The translations under genes and the position numbers were made by a program. The notes beneath the pieces are model-generated. The model searched no databases, was not told the origin of the DNA, and saw only the letters and a program-made list of their open reading frames with translations. A stretch of DNA of 64,000 bases, taken from Aeromicrobium camelliae (GTDB lineage Bacteria > Actinomycetota > Actinomycetes > Propionibacteriales > Nocardioidaceae). The stretch is taken from contig NZ_RQJX01000001.1 in NCBI RefSeq assembly GCF_003850045.1, positions 124,001 to 188,000 on the forward strand, written 5' to 3'. Below, piece by piece: positions 37,967 through 44,827 of the stretch (its first letter is position 1; each line of letters starts with the position of its first letter).

Positions 37967-38548
37967 TCAGCGCTCGGGCCGGAAGATCCCCGCGGGGGTG
38001 AGCGCGAGGTCGACCGGGACGTCGTGGGGCTCGGCGGGGATCGTCTCGAGCAGTTCATCGGAATAGACCACGGCGCAGACGAGCCCTGAGAAGCGCGCGA
38101 GAGCTCGGTCGTAGTAGCCGGCCCCGCGCCCCAGGCGCCGACCACGATGGTCGACCGCCAATGCCGGGACGAAGGCCACGGCACAAGACGACAGCGCCTC
38201 CGGCCCGAGCCGCTCGCCCGCCGGTTCCGGGATCCCGTAGGCGCCGGGCTGGTTGCCCTCGTCGCCGACAAGGACCCAGTCGAGGGTGTGATCGACCGGT
38301 CGGCTCGACGGCGCGATCACCTCGAGCCCGTGCCCTCGCAGTCCGGCGATGAGAGCCCCCGTGTCCGGCTCGTGCTCGAACGAGAGGTAGCACGCCACGC
38401 GCGCTCCGCGGGCCAACGCCGGGGTGGCGAGCGCGTGAAGGGCCAGGGCCTCACCGGCGTCACGGCGCTCCTCCGCGGTGCGCCGGGCGCGGCGGTCGAG
38501 AAGATCACGTCGCAGGGCGGCCTTCTCCGCGAGAACAGAAGCGGACAT
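37967..38548 (-). CDS. 5-formyltetrahydrofolate cyclo-ligase
   Basis: This ATP-dependent enzyme recycles 5-formyl-THF to 5,10-methenyl-THF. The 193-residue protein has the basic N-terminal helix KAALRRDLLDRRARRT, the YLSFEHEPDT segment and the nucleotide/metal loop GRRLGRGAGYYDRAL that defines the family. The ATG at 38548 is six bases from a minus-strand TAGGCT box and there is no Shine-Dalgarno, so a leaderless start. The gene is divergent from the uridylyltransferase gene, with the two -10 boxes interlocked. Confidence 0.94.
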   Translation of the reverse strand: MSASVLAEKAALRRDLLDRRARRTAEERRDAGEALALHALATPALARGARVACYLSFEHEPDTGALIAGLRGHGLEVIAPSSRPVDHTLDWVLVGDEGNQPGAYGIPEPAGERLGPEALSSCAVAFVPALAVDHRGRRLGRGAGYYDRALARFSGLVCAVVYSDELLETIPAEPHDVPVDLALTPAGIFRPER

Positions 38549-38553
38549 GCCAT

Positions 38554-38560
38554 TAGCCTA
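38554..38560. promoter_or_regulatory. Interlocked divergent -10 boxes
   Basis: TAGCCTA contains TAGCCT on the plus strand (seven bases from the GTG at 38567) and TAGGCT on the minus strand (six bases from the ATG at 38548). The two promoters share five base pairs and only 18 bases separate the two start codons. Confidence 0.65.
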
Positions 38561-38566
38561 GGGCGG

Positions 38567-39943
38567 GTGACAGGACTCAATGCAGCGCAGGATCGCATGC
38601 GGGCCGCGGGGCTCCCTGCGGCCGCGATCGACGTCTTCTCCTCCTTCTACGAGCAGCTCGTGCGCGGTGCCAGCGGGACGATTCGCGAGGCCGACGTCGA
38701 GCCGCTCACGGGTATCGACGCCGTCTCCGATCTCGCCTTCAGCGAGGACGAGCAGCGAGCTGCTGCCAAGGTCACCGCGGTCATCAAGCTCAACGGCGGG
38801 CTCGGCACCTCGATGGGGATGGATCGGGCGAAGTCGCTGCTCGAGGTGCGCGACGGCCTCACGTTCCTGGACATCATCGTCGGACAGGTCCGCTACGTCC
38901 GCGAGCAACTCGGCGTGCAGTTGCCACTGCTCTTCATGAACAGCTTCCGGACGCGGGAGGACACCCAGGCGGTGCTCGCGCGGTACCCCGATCTTCGAGC
39001 CGGTGACCTTCCCCTCGACTTCCTGCAGCACAAGGAGCCCAAGCTGCTCGCCGACTCGCTGGAGCCGGTCGACTGGCCCGCGGACCCGTCGATGGAGTGG
39101 TGCCCGCCGGGCCACGGTGATCTCTACACGGCCCTGCTGACGTCGGGCGTGCTCGACCGGCTCATCGACGAGGGCTACCGGTACGCCACCGTCTCCAACT
39201 CCGACAACCTCGGCGCCGCGCCCGACCCGCAGATGATGGCGTGGTTCGCGCAGTCCGGTGCCCCGTACGCGGCCGAGGTCTGCCGCCGCACCGAGGCCGA
39301 CGTCAAAGGCGGCCACCTCGTGGTGCGCAAGTCCGACCGCCGGATCGTGCTGCGCGAGACGGCGCAGACCGCCAAGGAGGACATGGAGGCGGCGAGTGAC
39401 CCCTCTGTCCACCGGTACTTCCACACCAACAACCTCTGGTTCGACCTCCGCGCGCTCCGCGACATCCTCACCGAGCGCCGTGGCGTCCTCGGCCTGCCGC
39501 TCATCCGCAACGAGAAGACGGTCGACCCGACCGACCCCGACTCGCCCGCGGTGATTCAGATCGAGTCCGCGATGGGTGCTGCCGTCGAGGTGTTCGACGG
39601 CGCGACCGCCATCGAGGTGGACCGCTCCCGGTTCCTGCCGGTGAAGACGACGAACGACCTCACCGTCCTGCGTTCGGACGTCTACGAGCTGGGAAGCAAC
39701 GGCCGTCTTCGAGCGCGCGCGGAGGCGCCTCTGGTCTCCCTGGATCCCGCGTACTTCAAGCGAATCCGCGACTTCGAGCAGCGGGTGCCGTCGCCCCTCT
39801 CGCTGGTCCGCGCGCGCCGGTTCACCGTGGAGGGGGACTGGACCTTCGGCGAGGACGTCCAGGTCATCGGCGATGTCACGTTGTCGGCATCGCAGGGCGA
39901 ATCGCGGACAGTCGCGTCGGGAACGGTACTGCGCGCGGGTTAG
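38567..39943 (+). CDS. UTP--glucose-1-phosphate uridylyltransferase, UDPGP (eukaryote-like) family
   Basis: Makes UDP-glucose from UTP and glucose-1-phosphate for envelope polysaccharides and trehalose. The 458-residue protein has the UDPGP-family nucleotide loop KLNGGLGTSMGMDRAKSLLEV, LLFMNSFRTREDT, the PGHGDLYTALLTSGVLD substrate loop, and NSDNLGA, with EADVKGGHLV further on. This is the long UDPGP family (as in eukaryotic UGP2), not the 300-residue bacterial GalU that usually occupies this position between the cyclo-ligase and moeA in actinobacteria. The GTG is leaderless-type. The stop codon is the first three bases of the moeA -10 box. Confidence 0.9.
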   Translation: MTGLNAAQDRMRAAGLPAAAIDVFSSFYEQLVRGASGTIREADVEPLTGIDAVSDLAFSEDEQRAAAKVTAVIKLNGGLGTSMGMDRAKSLLEVRDGLTFLDIIVGQVRYVREQLGVQLPLLFMNSFRTREDTQAVLARYPDLRAGDLPLDFLQHKEPKLLADSLEPVDWPADPSMEWCPPGHGDLYTALLTSGVLDRLIDEGYRYATVSNSDNLGAAPDPQMMAWFAQSGAPYAAEVCRRTEADVKGGHLVVRKSDRRIVLRETAQTAKEDMEAASDPSVHRYFHTNNLWFDLRALRDILTERRGVLGLPLIRNEKTVDPTDPDSPAVIQIESAMGAAVEVFDGATAIEVDRSRFLPVKTTNDLTVLRSDVYELGSNGRLRARAEAPLVSLDPAYFKRIRDFEQRVPSPLSLVRARRFTVEGDWTFGEDVQVIGDVTLSASQGESRTVASGTVLRAG

Positions 39944-39946
39944 GCT
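39941..39946 (+). promoter_or_regulatory. -10 box of moeA (leaderless), overlapping the upstream stop codon
   Basis: TAGGCT ends seven bases before the ATG at 39954; its TAG is the stop codon of the uridylyltransferase gene. Confidence 0.5.
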
Positions 39947-39953
39947 GACTGTC

Positions 39954-41270
39954 ATGCCAGCGGGAGACTCGACCAGCGGAACGTCCGCGACGCAGTCCAG
40001 CACCTCCGGATTGCCCCAGCGACCCCGCCCTCACAGCATCGCTCCGGGCCGGTTGACCGTCGAGGATCACCTCGAGACGATCCTGCGCGGTATCGGCCCG
40101 CTCGGCGCCTACGATCAGCCGGTCGTCGAGTCGCTCGGGCTCTCCCTCCACGAGGAGGTCGTGAGCGACATCGACCTGCCGCGCCATGACAGTGCGGACG
40201 TCGACGGCTACGCCGTGAGCTCCGCGGATCTTGCGCGTGCCAACACCAGCGACCCGGTGGAACTGCCGATCGTCGGTGAGATCGTGGCCGGGTCCGGCAA
40301 ACCGTTCGCGATCAGCGCGGGCACGTGCGTCTCGATCATGACCGGCGCCCCGCTGCCGCACGGCGCTGATGCCGTGGTCCCGATGGGTGACGTCGAGGGC
40401 GATCATCAGCGCGTCGTCTTCCGCCGTCCCGCCTCGCCGGGGCAGCGCGTCCGGCGCCAGGGCGAGGACGTCACGGCCGGCTCCGTCGTGCTGCCCGAGG
40501 GCGCGGTCCTCGGTCCGCGCGAGATCGGCCTGCTCGCGGCCGTCGGTCGTTCGCGCGTCAAGGCGCGTCCCCGTCCCCGCGTGGTGATCCTGTCGACCGG
40601 CCGCGAGCTGCGCGAGCCGGGCGAGCATCTCGGCCACGACTCCGTCTACGACGGCAACTCCTCGATGATCGCCGCCGCCGTGCGCGCGGCCGGAGCGATC
40701 GCCTTCCGCGTCGGCGCGGTCGGGGACGACCCCCGGCAGTTCCAACGCGTCCTGTCCGACCAGCTGGTGCGCGCCGACCTGGTGATCACCACTGGAGGGC
40801 TCGGCCATTCGCGTCGCGACGTCGTCCGCCAGGTGCTCGGGAGTCTCGGGACCGTGCAGTTCCACGACGTCGCGCTCGAACCCGGCTCGGACCAGGGATT
40901 CGGCCGGGTGTACGACGAGCAGACCCCCATCATCACGTTGCCCGGCGACCCGGTCGCCGCGTTCGTGTCGTTCGAGGTCTTCGTCCTGCCGGCGATCCGC
41001 CGGCTCATGGGCCGCGTTCCGTATCGGCGTCCGCAGGTGCATGCCGTCCTGGCGCAGGACATCGTGTCCCAGCCCGGCCACCGCGAGTACGTCCGCGCGG
41101 TCTTCGAGGTCACCCACCGCGGCGCCAAGGTCACGCCCGTCGAGGGCCGCGGTGCACACCTCGTCGGGCGGCTCGCGCAAGCGAACGCGCTCATCGTGGT
41201 GGGAGAGGACGAGACCGCGCTCAACCTGGGCGACACGGTCCGCACGATCGTTCTCGATCGTTCGTTCTGA
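39954..41270 (+). CDS. moeA: MoeA / Glp (gephyrin-like) protein
   Basis: A 438-residue MoeA-family protein. The four MoeA domains are present: VEDHLETILRGIGPL at the start, LPRHDSADVDGYAV (the molybdenum-insertion loop), VSIMTGAPLPHGADAVVPMGDV, the MogA-like TTGGLGHSRRDVVRQVL and ITLPGDPVAAFVSFEVFVLPA. MoeA inserts molybdenum into molybdopterin. In actinobacteria the homologue in this exact neighbourhood (galU-moeA-rimJ-membrane protein) has been described as Glp, a gephyrin-like FtsZ partner with membrane receptor GlpR, so a division role is at least as likely. Note the molybdenum loop differs from PxxxxSxMDGYA by having ADVDGYAV (Met replaced by Val). Confidence 0.92.
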   Translation: MPAGDSTSGTSATQSSTSGLPQRPRPHSIAPGRLTVEDHLETILRGIGPLGAYDQPVVESLGLSLHEEVVSDIDLPRHDSADVDGYAVSSADLARANTSDPVELPIVGEIVAGSGKPFAISAGTCVSIMTGAPLPHGADAVVPMGDVEGDHQRVVFRRPASPGQRVRRQGEDVTAGSVVLPEGAVLGPREIGLLAAVGRSRVKARPRPRVVILSTGRELREPGEHLGHDSVYDGNSSMIAAAVRAAGAIAFRVGAVGDDPRQFQRVLSDQLVRADLVITTGGLGHSRRDVVRQVLGSLGTVQFHDVALEPGSDQGFGRVYDEQTPIITLPGDPVAAFVSFEVFVLPAIRRLMGRVPYRRPQVHAVLAQDIVSQPGHREYVRAVFEVTHRGAKVTPVEGRGAHLVGRLAQANALIVVGEDETALNLGDTVRTIVLDRSF

Positions 41271-41866
41271 TGGCGCTCGGCTGGCCGGTCACCCTGCGCC
41301 ACGGCGATGTGGGCGTGCGGCCGTTGAGCCGACGTGATGCGCCGGTGTGGTCGCGTCTGCGGTCCGAGAACCTCGAATGGCTGACCCCCTGGGAGGCGAC
41401 CATGCCGCCGGGGGCGGGACGACCGCCGCTGTCCTATGTGGCGATGATCGGGGCGTTGCGCCGGCGTGCACGTGAGGGGACCGCGATGCCGTTCGCGATC
41501 ACCTGGCAGGGCGCCATGGTGGGCCAGCTGTCGGTCAACGGCATCACCGGCGGCTCGGCCCAGACGGCGAGCATCGGCTACTGGATCTCGCGATCGCACG
41601 CCGGCCGCGACATCGTGCCGACCGCGGTCGCTCTCGTCACCGATCACCTGCTCACGACCGTCGGGCTTCACCGGGTGGAGATCGCGATCCGTCCGGAGAA
41701 CACTGCGAGCCTGCGCGTCGTGGAGAAGCTGGGCTTCTTCGAGATCGGGCTGGCGCCGCGCTACCTGCACATCGCCGGGGACTGGCGCGACCACCGGCTG
41801 TTCCAGATCACCGCGGAGGACGTTCCCGAGGGTCTGCTGGCGCGTTGGGCCGCTCGACGCGGATGA
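41270..41866 (+). CDS. rimJ: RimJ-like GNAT acetyltransferase
   Basis: A 198-residue GNAT protein of the RimJ/RimL group: GDVGVRPLSRRDAPVWSRL, TASIGYWISRSHAGRDIVP (acetyl-CoA loop) and the diagnostic RVEIAIRPENTASLRVVEKLGF. RimJ acetylates the N-terminus of ribosomal protein S5 in E. coli; here the target is untested. The ATG overlaps the moeA stop by one base (TGATG), so the two are co-translated. Confidence 0.9.
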   Translation: MALGWPVTLRHGDVGVRPLSRRDAPVWSRLRSENLEWLTPWEATMPPGAGRPPLSYVAMIGALRRRAREGTAMPFAITWQGAMVGQLSVNGITGGSAQTASIGYWISRSHAGRDIVPTAVALVTDHLLTTVGLHRVEIAIRPENTASLRVVEKLGFFEIGLAPRYLHIAGDWRDHRLFQITAEDVPEGLLARWAARRG

Positions 41867-41867
41867 G

Positions 41868-41909
41868 GCGGGTGTGACGCGAGTGAACTCACGAGCGACA
41901 CACGCCCGC
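41868..41909 (+). other. Hairpin after the moeA-rimJ operon
   Basis: GCGGGTGTG (41868-41876) pairs with 41901-41909 with one G-T pair; the loop contains a further GAGT/ACTC stem. It starts one base after the rimJ stop and may be a weak terminator. Confidence 0.45.
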
Positions 41910-41938
41910 TGCTCCCACAGAAACTCGCGCTCAAGGCC

Positions 41939-41944
41939 TACGGT
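41939..41944 (+). promoter_or_regulatory. -10 box of the GlpR/SepX-like gene (leaderless)
   Basis: TACGGT ends six bases before the GTG at 41951. Confidence 0.45.
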
Positions 41945-41950
41945 TTTGAC

Positions 41951-42856
41951 GTGGCCTCCAGCGGATTGATCGTCGCGTTCGTCGTCGCCTTGTGGGCGGC
42001 GTACTTCGTGCCGCTCGTGCTGCGGCGCTACGACGAAGCCAACAAGAACTCCGCACTCGACACGGAGGGCCCGATGCGACGCGTGGTGACACCCCCTCGT
42101 CCCGACCAAGCCGAGCCCGCACCGCCGCGCGCCGAGCGCGCACCGCGGCCGAAGCCGAAGCCCACCATCACGCGGGAGACCGCGCGGATCGCTGCACGCC
42201 GGCGCCGCCGCACCCTGCTGACGCTCGTCGCCGTGCTCGCCATCGTCGGTGGCGTCGCCGGATTCGGGTACCTGCCGCTGTGGTCGATCGCCGTTCCGGC
42301 GGGGCTCATCGTCGCCTGGCTCATCGCCTGCCGTCTGATGGTGCGCCAGGAGCTGGGTCTCGCCACCCCGCGCGAACGAGCCCCCAAACCCACGCGCGCG
42401 CCCAAGGAGCGGTCTGCAGCGACGGCTCCGCGACGCGGCGCCGGTCGCTGGTCGTCGGTCAAGAAGGCCGCCTCGTCGTGGGCGTCCTCGTCGACGGACT
42501 CCGGCTCGTCCCGTCAGCTCGAGGACGAGGACACGATCATCGTCCAGGTCGACGACATCGACCCCGACCGCAAGCACGTCATGGAAGACGTCCCGCTGAC
42601 GTCCGACGCCCTCGACGAGCAGCTGCAGATCGCCGTGCCGAGTGTGGGCACGAGTGGCGAGATGCTCTGGGATCCGCTGCCGGTCACTCTTCCGACCTAC
42701 GTCACCAAGCCGCGCGCCGGCCGCACCGTCCGCACGATCGATTTCACTCAGGCCGGCGCCTGGACGTCTGGTCACGTCGAAGGTGAGGACGTCGACTTCC
42801 CGGCGCCGAACGCCGACGAGAACCCGGACACCAACCGCCGTGCAGTCGGCCACTGA
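41951..42856 (+). CDS. GlpR/SepX-like divisome membrane protein
   Basis: A 301-residue protein with one N-terminal span (GLIVAFVVALWAAYFVPLVL, residues about 5-24), a basic/proline-rich cytoplasmic loop, two adjacent spans (residues about 86-130) and a long C-terminal soluble region rich in acidic residues with PVTLPTYVTKPRAGRTVRTI and a terminal WTSGHV. This topology and the position two genes after moeA match the actinobacterial SepX/GlpR family, which links Glp (the MoeA homologue) and FtsZ to the membrane during division. The AYFVPLVLRR opening is characteristic. Function is inferred from family and context. Confidence 0.82.
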   Translation: MASSGLIVAFVVALWAAYFVPLVLRRYDEANKNSALDTEGPMRRVVTPPRPDQAEPAPPRAERAPRPKPKPTITRETARIAARRRRRTLLTLVAVLAIVGGVAGFGYLPLWSIAVPAGLIVAWLIACRLMVRQELGLATPRERAPKPTRAPKERSAATAPRRGAGRWSSVKKAASSWASSSTDSGSSRQLEDEDTIIVQVDDIDPDRKHVMEDVPLTSDALDEQLQIAVPSVGTSGEMLWDPLPVTLPTYVTKPRAGRTVRTIDFTQAGAWTSGHVEGEDVDFPAPNADENPDTNRRAVGH

Positions 42857-42864
42857 GGCAGTGG

Positions 42865-42870
42865 TAAACT
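42865..42870 (+). promoter_or_regulatory. -10 box of tRNA-Ala
   Basis: TAAACT lies ten bases before the mature 5' end of the tRNA. Confidence 0.5.
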
Positions 42871-42880
42871 CATCGGCGAT

Positions 42881-42953
42881 GGGGCATTGGCGCAGTTGGT
42901 AGCGCGCTTCGTTCGCATCGAAGAGGTCAGGAGTTCGAATCTCCTATGCTCCA
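42881..42953 (+). tRNA. tRNA-Ala (anticodon CGC)
   Basis: A complete 73-base cloverleaf: acceptor GGGGCAT/ATGCTCC, D-arm GCGC-AGTTGGTA-GCGC, anticodon stem CTTCG/CGAAG with loop TTCGCAT, T-arm AGGAG-TTCGAAT-CTCCT, discriminator A. The G3-U70 wobble pair that defines alanine tRNA is present. CCA is not encoded. It reads GCG codons, which are common in this genome. Confidence 0.96.
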
Positions 42954-42959
42954 CATCCA

Positions 42960-42986
42960 GAAGGGCCCGCCGCCGGCGGGCCCTTC
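42960..42986 (+). terminator. Terminator of tRNA-Ala
   Basis: A perfect 12-bp stem (GAAGGGCCCGCC and complement) with a three-base loop, followed by GTCGTTT, seven bases after the tRNA. Confidence 0.85.
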
Positions 42987-43029
42987 GTCGTTTGTGCCGG
43001 ACGGCCCGGCCTTGCGGGCGGGCAGCAAC

Positions 43030-43421
43030 TCACGAGTCGTCGGAGTCGAGGATCAGCTGGCGCACCCGCGCCACCTCCGGAAGCTCCGCGGAGCCGTCGT
43101 GCTCGGAGGGTGGCTCGTCGGCGGCGCCCCGGGGATCGACGAGGCGTCGTAGCCCGGCGCGCAGCAGCGGGCCGTCGAGCGCGCTGATGCCGCCGAGCGT
43201 CAGCTTCGACACTCCCTGGTCGAGTGCAGCCATGAGCCGGGCGACATCGTCGACCGGAAGCTGTTCGTCGTCGGTGCGGTGGGCGGCGGCCACTTCGCGA
43301 TAGCCGTCGATCATGAGCTGCACGCGTTCACGAAGGGCGTCGGTCAGCGTTGCGTCCCGCGCGGCAGTGGCGATGAATTCCAAGGTCGCGAGCCCGAGCC
43401 CCCGCACCAGCGCGGCGATGC
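43030..43421 (-). pseudogene. TetR-family regulator remnant lacking its DNA-binding domain
   Basis: The minus strand encodes about 130 residues that read like the ligand-binding C-terminal part of a TetR regulator (AALVRGLGLATLEFIATAA, then a helix with DALRERVQLMIDGYREVAA, and SKLTLGGISALDGPLLRAGL). Upstream of AALVRG the frame stays open but becomes antisense to the permease and contains nothing like a TetR helix-turn-helix. The gene has therefore lost its N-terminal DNA-binding part, and no start codon with a ribosome site is visible at the junction. See the adjoining permease remnant. Confidence 0.65.
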
Positions 43422-44095
43422 TGCCGTTCGTCGTCGCCGTCCAAGCGCTCCTCGCAGCGGGCATCATCATCGGTTTCGGCTTTCTCATCCCCGGGATCGA
43501 CACGGCGGCCGCCCAGTTCCTCTCGACGGGCGCCCCGACGGTGCTCCTCATGATCGCCGGTCTGGTGATGGTGCCGATGGGGGTGGCGCAGGCTCGCTCG
43601 AGCGGCACCTTCACCTACCTGCGTGCGCAGCCCGTTCCTCGACCTCTGCTGCTGGTGGCCGACCTGACGGTCTGGCTCGCGGTCGCGGTCCCGAGCGTCG
43701 CCGTGGCGGTGATCGTGGCCCAGTTGCGTTACGGCTTCCGGTACGACATCGACTGGCCGCTTCTGGTCCTGGCGGCGCTGCTGACGGCGCTCACCGCCGC
43801 GGCCGTCGGCTACGCGATCGCGGTCGTCCTTCCGCCGCTCCTGACGCAGATCGTCACCCAGGTGCTGGTGTTCTTCGTCATGCTGTTCTCGCCGGTCACC
43901 TTCCCGGCCGGCCGGCTGCCCGAGTGGTACCAGAGCATCCACGACTGGCTTCCGTTCCGGCCTGCGGCAGATCTCATCCGCGCGGGCCTGCTCCCGCAGA
44001 CCCATGGTGCGAGCGACCGGGACCTGGTGGTGCTGCTGCTCTGGTGTGCTCTCGGCCTCGTCGTCAGCGTTCGGGCGATCGTGCGCCGCGCCTAG
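43418..44095 (+). pseudogene. ABC-2 type permease lacking its N-terminus and its ATPase partner
   Basis: About 226 residues with six predicted spans read as an ABC-2 transporter permease: LPFVVAVQALLAAGIIIGFG, then TVLLMIAGLVMVPMGVAQAR followed by GTFTYLRAQPVPRPLLLVAD (the ABC-2 SGT-x-xLR-AxPV turn), then FSPVTFPAGRLPEWYQ (a typical ABC-2 turn) near the end. The cytoplasmic N-terminal segment before span 1 is missing and no ATPase gene is adjacent. The frame continues upstream only as antisense of the TetR remnant. It may still be translated from ATG 43418, but without a partner; I treat it as a decayed gene. Confidence 0.6.
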
Positions 44096-44145
44096 GGAGC
44101 ACCCTTCTCGCTCGCGAGTCGACGTCGAACGCCCGGCGTGGGTTC

Positions 44146-44151
44146 TAGGGT
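44146..44151 (+). promoter_or_regulatory. -10 box of the membrane-protein gene (leaderless)
   Basis: TAGGGT ends six bases before the GTG at 44158. Confidence 0.5.
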
Positions 44152-44157
44152 GACCGT

Positions 44158-44820
44158 GTGGCTTTCGTCTTCATCCGTCCCGAGTCCCGCGAGTGGCTCG
44201 AGTCCGCCAGGACCGAGGGTGCCGCGCCTGCCTTCGCCGGACGTGCCGCGACGGCGTTGCGCGCGGACTACGAGCGCTGGGCGCGCTGGGCACTGGGCGT
44301 CGGGGCCTACCTGCTGGCCGTCGTCGGCGCGTTACTGACGGGTGGAGCGGTCCACGCCGTCCAGACGTCCGGGGCTGTCGTGCTGCTGGACGTCCTGTTG
44401 GGAGGGCTCGGCGTCATTCTCGGCGCGCTTGGAGCATTCCTGCTCATCCGGTTGTGGGTGACGGGTCGGCGGCTCACCACGGCAGCGTCATGGTGGATGC
44501 GATTGCCCTACGTCACCGGGGTCCGTCAGCGGCGCGCCCGTGGTTGGCTCGACGCTCGCACCGTCAACTTCGAGCCGCGGATCTTCGTGCGGTTGATGAC
44601 CTGCTCGGTCACGTTCATCCTCGGTGTCTCGGGGTGGGCGGTCTTCGGCCGGGACGTCGCCAACGGGTTGTCCGGCCTGTCGCTCACCTTTCTCCTCGTC
44701 GGGGTCCTCAGCGTGAGTTGCCTGCTCGGTCAGGCAGGCGGCGTGATGCGGGTCGTGTCCGGGCTCGCCGAGGGCGATCCGTTATGGGTTCGGCTGCGAG
44801 GACTGATGAGCAGGTCGTGA
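44158..44820 (+). CDS. Membrane protein of unknown function
   Basis: A 220-residue protein with four predicted spans: WALGVGAYLLAVVGALLTGG, VVLLDVLLGGLGVILGALGA, VRLMTCSVTFILGVSGWAVF and LTFLLVGVLSVSCLLGQAGG. The N-terminal 45 residues are soluble and charged. I recognise no family. It converges on the PMT gene with only seven bases between stops, so any terminator must lie within the genes. Confidence 0.75.
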   Translation: MAFVFIRPESREWLESARTEGAAPAFAGRAATALRADYERWARWALGVGAYLLAVVGALLTGGAVHAVQTSGAVVLLDVLLGGLGVILGALGAFLLIRLWVTGRRLTTAASWWMRLPYVTGVRQRRARGWLDARTVNFEPRIFVRLMTCSVTFILGVSGWAVFGRDVANGLSGLSLTFLLVGVLSVSCLLGQAGGVMRVVSGLAEGDPLWVRLRGLMSRS

Positions 44821-44827
44821 CGCCGGC

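Noticed and set aside
43030..43614. Full-length 194-residue TetR-like gene
   Set aside because: The first 65 codons are antisense to the permease and show no helix-turn-helix, so only the C-terminal part is counted.
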